This document shows positions 58,201 through 64,000 of a stretch of 64,000 nt of DNA, one piece after another. The notes below the pieces were generated by a model that saw only the letters and a program-made list of their open reading frames with translations, was not told where the DNA came from and made no database searches. The stretch's first letter is position 1. Every line of letters starts with the position of its first letter. The position numbers were made by a program, and so were the translations under genes. The DNA comes from Gigaspora margarita (taxonomy: Eukaryota > Glomeromycota > Glomeromycetes > Diversisporales > Gigasporaceae), in the NCBI GenBank assembly GCA_009809945.1, contig WTPW01000029.1, positions 365,399 to 429,398 of the forward strand, in the 5' to 3' direction.

Positions 58201-58210
58201 TTGTCGACAT
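52242..58210 (-). CDS. tandem dual hybrid histidine kinase, 19 exons, 1389 aa
   Basis: Phosphorelay sensor, presumably cytosolic (no membrane segment). GT-AG exons joining in frame: 58210-58082, 57798-57726, 57653-57618, 57552-57486, 57405-57185, 57112-56616, 56549-56414, 56341-56205, 56116-55900, 55826-55722, 55647-55197, 55112-54997, 54929-54816, 54745-54421, 54343-53970, 53883-53565, 53243-53208, 53130-53008, 52935-52242. They sum to 4170 bp. Domains: PAS-like 20-165 (DWSSTCLG, FPTVIFCGPDLLYIYNQ, FGRPFSE); GAF about 180-365; HisKA-1 about 370-432 (ISRELLTPLTL, Arg383 at the His position); HATPase-1 about 475-640 (NAFK, DTGVGI, GTGIGLAL). REC-1 about 677-790 is complete (E684, D685, D729, T759, K778). 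GAF-2 about 800-970; HisKA-2 with SHELRTPL (His999); HATPase-2 (SNSIKFT, NDTGIGM, GTGFGL); REC-2-like about 1250-1380 (no acidic pair, FKPI kept). The N-terminal half resembles bacterial PAS/GAF kinases with the DWSxTxLG start. The ATG at 58210 precedes that motif by 22 residues. Splicing is inferred, not shown by RNA. Confidence 0.88.
53295..53550. mobile_element. 256-bp G-rich MITE inside intron 16 of the histidine kinase
   Basis: Inverted ends of about 33 bp, AGGCCATTTGAATTTATAAT at 53295 and its counterpart ending at 53550. The inner AATTTCGTTTAACGTTC is perfect on both arms. G-runs lie on each arm and TGATTGGCC is in the middle. It starts some 14 bp from the splice donor (53564) and ends about 50 bp before the acceptor, so the coding frame is untouched. 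Confidence 0.85.
57845..58055. mobile_element. MITE-like insertion inside intron 1 of the histidine kinase
   Basis: Ends TTACATAAACTGCTGATTC and GAGTCAGCAGTTTACGGTAG form an imperfect inverted repeat of about 25 bp. The intron is 283 bp long; without this block it would be about 72 bp, like its neighbours. The TACCGTA terminus resembles that of family B. Confidence 0.6.
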
Positions 58211-58261
58211 AGGAATTACTTTATGAAATGAAGCTACAAAAATAAAGGCATCGCATCTCTA

Positions 58262-58271
58262 CTTATATATA
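58262..58271 (-). promoter_or_regulatory. TATA-like box upstream of the histidine kinase
   Basis: TATATATAAG on the minus strand, about 52-61 bp upstream of the ATG at 58210. The spacing is plausible for a short 5' UTR, but AT richness makes chance matches likely. Confidence 0.35.
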
Positions 58272-58551
58272 ATATTCATATACATATATTATATAATCTG
58301 TTGGATATTGCATTGCATTCGATATTCATTATTAACGGTTACATGTTACGTAACAAGTTTTGCAAGCCAAGTTAGGAAAGAAATGCAAGCCGAAAATGTG
58401 TTAACAGGTTGTGCTCCGGATGATCATAGATTCTAGACCTAATCTTTTTTTTTTTAAGTCTAACGTTAACAATGCGTTCGATTAATTGTAGCAGCACATG
58501 TTTTGATTGAATTTAATTTAGATATATTCATGATATATTTATGATGAAAAA

Positions 58552-58702
58552 GTCTATGCGCCACCCGGGGTGGTACACCACCCAGTTCAAATTAAATAGT
58601 AATTTGATGACGCACATCACCTTAGGGTTAGGGTCAGTCAATTTAGTATTTGATTTGGATAGGGTGGCAGTAAATTATTTACCACCCGGGTGGCACATAG
58701 AC
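58552..58702. mobile_element. 151-bp MITE with GTCTATGCGCCACCCGGG ends
   Basis: GTCTATGCGCCACCCGGGGT at 58552 and TACCACCCGGGTGGCACATAGAC ending at 58702 form near-perfect 23-bp inverted repeats, separated by about 100 bp with TTAGGGTTAGGGT. The latter is a two-unit telomere-like motif, too short to be a telomere. Confidence 0.8.
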
Positions 58703-58735
58703 GACTCCTTTTCATTATAGTCATATTTCATTGAT

Positions 58736-58737
<2 letters not shown>

Positions 58738-58784
<47 letters not shown>
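58738..58784. repeat. T-tract of about 45 bases
   Basis: Uninterrupted T run. It may be a retroposed poly(A) tail on the minus strand or simple slippage; no source gene is visible. Confidence 0.8.
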
Positions 58785-58791
<7 letters not shown>

Positions 58792-58828
58792 ATTGCATAA
58801 CTATGGATACAATAGTATACTAGATTCA

Positions 58829-58937
58829 GTGTTGTCGCTGGAAGGTCATTGGAAGGCCACTGGGAGACCGCCGGAACTTTAAGTTCCAGTGACACTATTA
58901 ATCTTCTTCCAGTGACCTTCCAGTGACAACAACACTA
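58829..58937. mobile_element. 109-bp palindromic MITE (AGTGTTGTC..CTGGAAGGTCA)
   Basis: AGTGTTGTCGCTGGAAGGTCA at the left and TGACCTTCCAGTGACAACA at the right are near complements. The interior TTCCAGTGA/TCATTGGAA motifs extend the fold. Confidence 0.7.
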
Positions 58938-58939
58938 TA

Positions 58940-59650
58940 CTAGATCAAGTCTATTATAGGTGACCCTTTTTGAACATTCAATGATAAGTGTCAAAAAAAG
59001 CATTTATAATACCCTAATAATATTATAAAATGATGATGCCAGTTGTTGAGTTAATTTTTTATCTGCATGTAATCATTGTATCATAGTGTGGGAATATTTC
59101 ATGATTACATAATCGTATAGAATATGTATTATAATTAAATCGGGCATAGATTGGGAAGATCATAATTGTATAAATATAGCCAATTGCTTATTAAGTGGGA
59201 GGATAGCTAGAAGGATAACGAGTAGATAGCTAGTAAAAGGAAGATAGTTAGCAAGAAAGCCAGGTAGAACGCATTATTAATGGTTCATAAAAATCCGATA
59301 ATTTTAATGATCATACTTTCCTTAATTTCCAACTATCATTAACCCCGAAACCCATCATAAAACAATCATCCCGCATAACTTATGTAGTGCCCAAAGTTAA
59401 ACTGCACATGCTCAATTATCGCTCTCCCAATTCTGTGTATCCTTTATGCAATACGATTAGACAATCTTGCATATATGTGCATAAATTCATGAAATTTAAA
59501 TCAGCCAACTTTATAAGGATTATCATTCGTAAATGCAATTATGCGCGTAACAGTACCGTCATATACGTAATCGATCTGTGATTTAATAATCAATGCGTGA
59601 GCGAAATCAAGGATGGATGAACGACCAGTTACGTATTTTTATTCACATCC
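58940..59650. other. stretch without a recognised gene
   Basis: A short (GATAGCTAG)-like tandem lies at about 59200-59265. No supported gene. Confidence 0.45.
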
Positions 59651-59654
59651 TTAG

Positions 59655-59870
59655 TTGTCATCTATGATTTTTAAAAATCGATTTTCGTCCGTTATGCGCA
59701 TTTTGTGGATGTTAGATTAACTGAGATATAGATAACGTTGATAACATGCGTTTGTGAGTCGCATGCTGTGTATCGCAAATAGTAAGGATTGTAACTGAAT
59801 TTTTATAGTATCTCATGATAGAACCCATAGCAATTCCAATACAAACTAACTCAACCTAACAGTAATTCAT
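59655..59870 (+). repeat. dispersed repeat; uninterrupted relative of 8608-8655 plus 9500-9625
   Basis: Contains TTATGCGCATTTTGT, a single TTAA at 59717-59720, CTGAGATATAGATAA and GTGAGTCGCATGCTGT. It shows the site without the fold-back element. Weaker repeats of CATAGCAATTCCAATACAAACTAA follow to about 60050. Confidence 0.7.
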
Positions 59871-60050
59871 GATACAGATTAATGCAAACTCATCCTTAAT
59901 CATTGAATAGATTTATAATGGAATTTTTTTATAGTATTCATGATAATTATTATCAGAATAGTTGTAAGTAACTTGTGATATAATTCCAATACAAACTAAC
60001 TCACTCAACCACATAGAAAATAAAGACAATTCCAATGCAAACTATTCTAA

Positions 60051-61264
60051 CAGATATGGTAACAGGATTTTTTACAGTAACTCATGGTAGAAATCCTAAT
60101 TTTTTTTTTAAAATGCCATAGTTGAAACTTTATTTAACTAAAAAGGAATAAATTTTATATTTTGAAGATTTCAAACTATATTTGTGTTACTGTAACAGGC
60201 ACCCAATGTGACATTATACCACCTATATTCTATGAGTGCATAATTAATGGGTATCTGTTTGCTATACTAAATTTAGTACATTGTATTAAATTTAGTACAG
60301 TATGAATACTACAGTGCAGGACAGCATAAGATATCCATTCTATACATATAAGGTGCCAATTTTTGATGACTTTGTAATCAATTATGATTGGCTAATTTTG
60401 TGTAATTGATTCTGATTTGTTAATATTTTCTCTTTTTTTATATTAAATGCCAATTTTTTTTAAATCATTATAGAATTTGGCTCTTAATAATTTCTTTCAA
60501 ACAAAAAATAAGAAAATTTACCTGACAAAAATGAAGTTTAGTTAAAAATCTATCAATTTGTTAGAGGGTTTTTTGATTTTACTTGTTTTAAAAAAGTTAT
60601 AATAATTTAAGTGTAGAGTGAATATGGATCATTTCTAATAGTAATCACATTGTAATCATATAAAATCATGTAATTAACCAATCAATTGTAAACAACATAG
60701 ATCTGACAATCAGAATTAGCAATTTTTGTGCTACCTAAGTAAATTTGGCCCAAGTTTTTTTATCAATATATGAGGCAGATTTTTTCAAATATTGAGTTCT
60801 AGAATTTTACAATTATGAAAATAAAGACTCATTCTATGTGATACCAAGTTTTTGCTAAAATTGGTCACAATTCTAAAAAGTCTTATCAGGAGCATGCTTT
60901 GATATATATAAAATTTTATATTACTACATAGATTATATGAAAATTGATTTATGTTTACCTGATCTTAAAGTTTTGATTAACAAAAAGTGGATATGTTTTA
61001 CTGTCCTGTACTGTATAATAAAAAAAAGTATTGTAAACTATTATATAAATTTTCACAATATATAGATAAATATAAATTTCATTTTGGTAATTCATATCAG
61101 TTAAGATATTTTTACTATTAGATACAGGCAGGATTTTTTAAAAAGAATTATTAAAGTTTGATCAGCTTTGTCAGTCAAATTTTGATAGTATTTCTGCTTA
61201 TAAAAACTGGCCTTAACTAGTTGCAATCTAGTCAAAATATAGTTCATTATTCTGCTATCTATAT
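60051..61264. other. AT-rich stretch without a recognised gene
   Basis: AAGTGTAGAGTGAATATGGATCAT at 60610 resembles the end of the TTAA element that follows. No gene is supported. Confidence 0.45.
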
Positions 61265-61268
61265 TTAA

Positions 61269-61617
61269 GGGTAGGGTGAACATAGATCATTTCTTATATA
61301 AGTAGATCAACCAAAAAATATTACACAAAAATCGAACACATGTTACATATAAAAGTTTTTAAAAATATATTCAATTTTTATAAAAGTTTTGGGGTAGATA
61401 TATTAGACCCTCTAATTCTAATTATAATAATTTGAACCCCTGTATTATTTGAAAAAACATACTTGCATATACCATTAATTCTTCCTAGGTTGAACGAAAT
61501 TTGCCTAGGTTACACAATATAAATATCATATGATCATCACCTGATTTCAATTGAATTTTATTGTAAAAAAATTAGTAACGTGATCACTAGTAAAAATGAT
61601 CGACGTTCACCCTACCC
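61269..61617. mobile_element. 349-bp MITE with TTAA duplication and GGGTAGGGTGAAC ends
   Basis: GGGTAGGGTGAACATAGATCATT at 61269 and AATGATCGACGTTCACCCTACCC ending at 61617 are near-complementary. TTAA lies at 61265-61268 and 61618-61621. There is no coding capacity. Confidence 0.8.
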
Positions 61618-61879
61618 TTAATGATTAAGGAATTGATAAATAATCATGATTTAATGGTTATACTAAGAGGTTGAAATGGGTTAATTATAGATATATTTAT
61701 AAGTTTGGATTTGAAAAGGTATAAATATAGTGCAAAACTTAAATTAAATATTTTTTAATTAGTAAGAGCACTTGTGTATTTCTAATTATTATAATACACA
61801 ATACTAAGAATATTATACAAGTTACCATCTGAGGAGGTTAACTACAAAGTATTAATTTTATCAAAAGATAATATATAGT

Positions 61880-61980
61880 TATTGGATGCGAAGCATCCAA
61901 TAATGTGAGTTATTTGAAAAATAACTCCATTATTTGGCTATATGATAAATAAGTTATTGGTGTATAACATCCAATAACAG
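61880..61980. repeat. cluster of small hairpins with ATTGGATG..CATCCAAT
   Basis: ATTGGATGCGAAGCATCCAAT is a short perfect hairpin; a related TTGG..ATAACATCCAATAAC follows. They adjoin the large palindrome and share its TTATTTGG-type words. Confidence 0.55.
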
Positions 61981-62144
61981 TATTATCCAATATCTTTACT
62001 ATGATCAAACTGCAAAATAACTTGGTTATTTGGCAGTGTGAGTCTATTTTTGCCAAATAACTTTGTTATTTGGCAAAAATAGACTCACACTGCCAAATAA
62101 CCAAGTTATTTTGCAGTTTGATCATAGTAAGATATTGGATAATA
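61981..62144. repeat. near-perfect palindrome, 80-bp arms, 3-nt loop
   Basis: The left arm 61981-62061 and right arm 62065-62144 are complementary except for one T indel. The loop is TTT at 62062-62064. Arms contain AAACTGCAAAATAACTTGGT and GGCAGTGTGAGTCTATTTTTG. Confidence 0.9.
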
Positions 62145-63071
62145 TAGCAATATTTACAGCAATATTGGAGAAATTGGAATGAGTTATATGGGGCTTTTTT
62201 GTCTTAAAAATGTCCCTGCAGCACTAGAAATTTTTTGAACAAACAGTAAATAAAGATTGTATAACCAAACAACCCAAACTTGATTTTTTGCTAATTTTAG
62301 ATATGATCATTACAAAATTTTTTTATTGGATAAAAATCAAAATTGTGTAATGACATCCTGTGCAAATTGATAGTAAAATATGTTACTTATTTCTATTCTA
62401 TTTTTTATATATTTAAAAATTTTATGTTAAAATATCTGGACTTCCAAAACTTATTTTAATAATAAGTTAACCATTTATAAAATTTGCATAAAATGTGCTT
62501 TATAAATTAATATTTAACAATAATTTAATTTAGCTTTGGGACCTCAGAACCCTATTTTTAAGGCAAAGACCCTATATTCTACAGCACAATTATTTGAGAA
62601 CTAACTTTAAAAAAGCACCAAATATATAAAGTAAGTTTTGAAAAAAATTAAAAATATAACTGTAAATATTCTTGCAGTTAACTTATAATATAAGAAACAA
62701 GCTATTCTAAATCAAGAAGTACTAGCAATTACAGAATTATTACTAGCTTATGAGGAGTTTTATATATTAGTAGAAGTAGTGCAGAAGAAAAGGAAGAAAA
62801 AAATAATACAGATATAATTAAATTTAGTACTACAATAAACTAGCAAAATCAACTAGTAACATGTGCAGTTATTTTGGCATGTAATTATGAATACAATGTC
62901 AATGTTTTATTAATTAATTTAGCTTCATTATATGAACTATTTTGTAATATCTTCTATTTTATTACATTGAACAGTTTATAATTAATTCAACTAATATGTA
63001 TAGAAAAAATACATCAAACTGGAAAATTTAGATCAATTAATATATAAGGTAGTTTGGTTTTTGAGTACTAA
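62145..63071. other. AT-rich stretch without a recognised gene
   Basis: A short forward frame near 62690-62820 (with QEVLAITELLLAYEEFY) may be a relic, but no family is recognisable. Confidence 0.4.
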
Positions 63072-63382
63072 TACTGTATGTGTCTGAAATTAAGCTACCT
63101 TTTTGGCAAAAAATTACACAAAAAAGAGCTTATTTTCTGATTTTTGAATTTTTTGAAAAATTGAAAAATGTACTAATAAAAGTTGTCCAAATGCTAACAA
63201 AATTTTACTGTAGGTGTTTTAATGTTCTGAACAAGTTTACTTAAAGGCACTTTTGAGGTTTACTTAGTAAAATTTTGACTTTTATATGTAGCAACTGCTA
63301 ACTTAACAGGTTTTTTAAGATTTTTAAAAAAAATTAGTAGTAGCTTATTTTAGGTAGTAGCTTATTTCAGACATATATGGTA
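63072..63382. mobile_element. MITE family B, third copy
   Basis: TACTGTATGTGTCTGAAATTAAGCTAC and the complement GCTTATTTCAGACATATATGGTA are the ends. Inside are AAAAGTTGTCCAAATG, TTTTACTGTAGGTGT and CTGAACAAGTTTACTTA, nearly as in the copy at 10663-10943. Confidence 0.75.
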
Positions 63383-63678
63383 TCTGTTTTTTCTGTTTTG
63401 GATCATTGTTTTTACTAGAGATAAAATTAAGAAAATATACAGCCTCTAATAATATTTAATTTTTAATATTGGATAAGTTGTACAGAATTTAAACAAATAA
63501 TATCTTGTTATACTCTAATAGTACTAAGTAAATTAAATAATCCAAATATTAATGATGTTTGTATTTTGTATAAACTTTCTTTATTGCTTTTAATAGCATC
63601 TTTTGATGCTATAATTCCAAAAGTACCTTATGTGTAGATGAATCTATAAATTTATAGTTAGATAAAAACAATAAGATA
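63383..63678. other. stretch without a recognised gene
   Basis: Nothing supported. Confidence 0.4.
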
Positions 63679-63863
63679 CAGTTGAACCTCCCCAAACTGG
63701 TATACATAGTGAACAGGTTTTGTATCAGTATTAAGAGGTTATCAGATTTGAATTTATTATAAACTATTAAATTTATATGACAGAAATGGCTTGGTAGATT
63801 AATTTTTTATCAGATTTGACAGGTTATCAGTAATAACCTGATCAGTTTAGGGAGGTACAACTG
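63679..63863. mobile_element. 185-bp MITE with CAGTTGAACCTCCCCAAACTG ends
   Basis: CAGTTGAACCTCCCCAAACTG and the complement CAGTTTAGGGAGGTACAACTG, each flanked by TA. CAGT..AACCTCC termini with TA duplication are common on pogo/Tc1-type elements. Inner GGTTATCAGATTTGA blocks repeat on both arms. Confidence 0.75.
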
Positions 63864-64000
63864 TACCAGGTTGTTGTAAAATATCACAGAAACTAAATCC
63901 AATTGGACAAAAGTAAAAAGTAATTACTAATGGTTCTACAAATATTATTGTTCAATTAGAGCCTTGTGAAGACAAGAAAACTAAAAAAACAGTTTGCATA

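Noticed and set aside
58552-58702. TTAGGGTTAGGG as an interstitial telomere
   Set aside because: Only two units inside a MITE; no longer array.
1-64000. tRNA, rRNA and snRNA genes
   Set aside because: No cloverleaf with a GGTTCGA-type arm or conserved rRNA stretch was noticed by eye; a covariance search (tRNAscan, Rfam) was not possible and could still find one.

Overview
The window looks like a piece of the nuclear genome of an arbuscular mycorrhizal fungus, most likely Rhizophagus irregularis or a close relative. The reasons are extreme AT richness, many GT-AG introns of 65-90 bp in one gene, a giant Sel1-like repeat protein, a multi-exon PAS/GAF hybrid histidine kinase, and decayed transposon families of kinds I associate with that genus (LINE-type reverse transcriptase, Mutator-like transposase with a SWIM finger, an intron-bearing zinc-ribbon family, an rve integrase family). 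Species assignment is inference; no database was consulted.

Layout. Positions 1-22.4 kb hold no convincing intact host gene: a possible 3' exon at the left edge, nested fold-back elements (1961-3645, 8656-9499), minisatellites (4.6, 5.6-6.1 and 10.4-11.7 kb), a LINE reverse transcriptase broken by a MITE (6.7-8.1 kb), a decayed coiled-coil ORF (12.2-12.9 kb), a large degenerate intron-containing family member broken by a second copy of the same MITE (15.6-18.5 kb), and an array of about 320-bp palindromes (18.9-20.5 kb). From about 22.46 to 29.25 kb lies a decayed Mutator-like element: long inverted terminal repeats made of serial hairpins enclose a MULE transposase pseudogene. Next to it is a stack of MITEs inserted into MITEs (29.25-32.8 kb), several with readable target-site duplications.

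The main host genes are on the minus strand. One is a single-exon, 2038-residue protein made of about 56 Sel1-like repeats of exactly 36 residues (33754-39870). At 43.3-43.8 kb is a secreted ML-domain-like (PG/PI transfer type) protein with one in-frame stop. At 52242-58210 I could assemble a complete 19-exon gene whose exons join in frame to 1389 residues: a tandem dual hybrid histidine kinase ordered PAS-like, GAF, HisKA (His replaced by Arg), HATPase, REC (complete), GAF, HisKA (intact), HATPase, REC-like (degenerate). Its only two long introns each contain a MITE-like insertion, and without these they shrink to the normal size.

The rest (40-43, 44-48.4 and 58.7-64 kb) is AT-rich intergenic DNA with further MITEs, an rve integrase pseudogene with a tail of N/E/K-coding repeats (49.3-51.6 kb), and a near-perfect palindrome with 80-bp arms (61981-62144). 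No rRNA, tRNA or CRISPR was seen.
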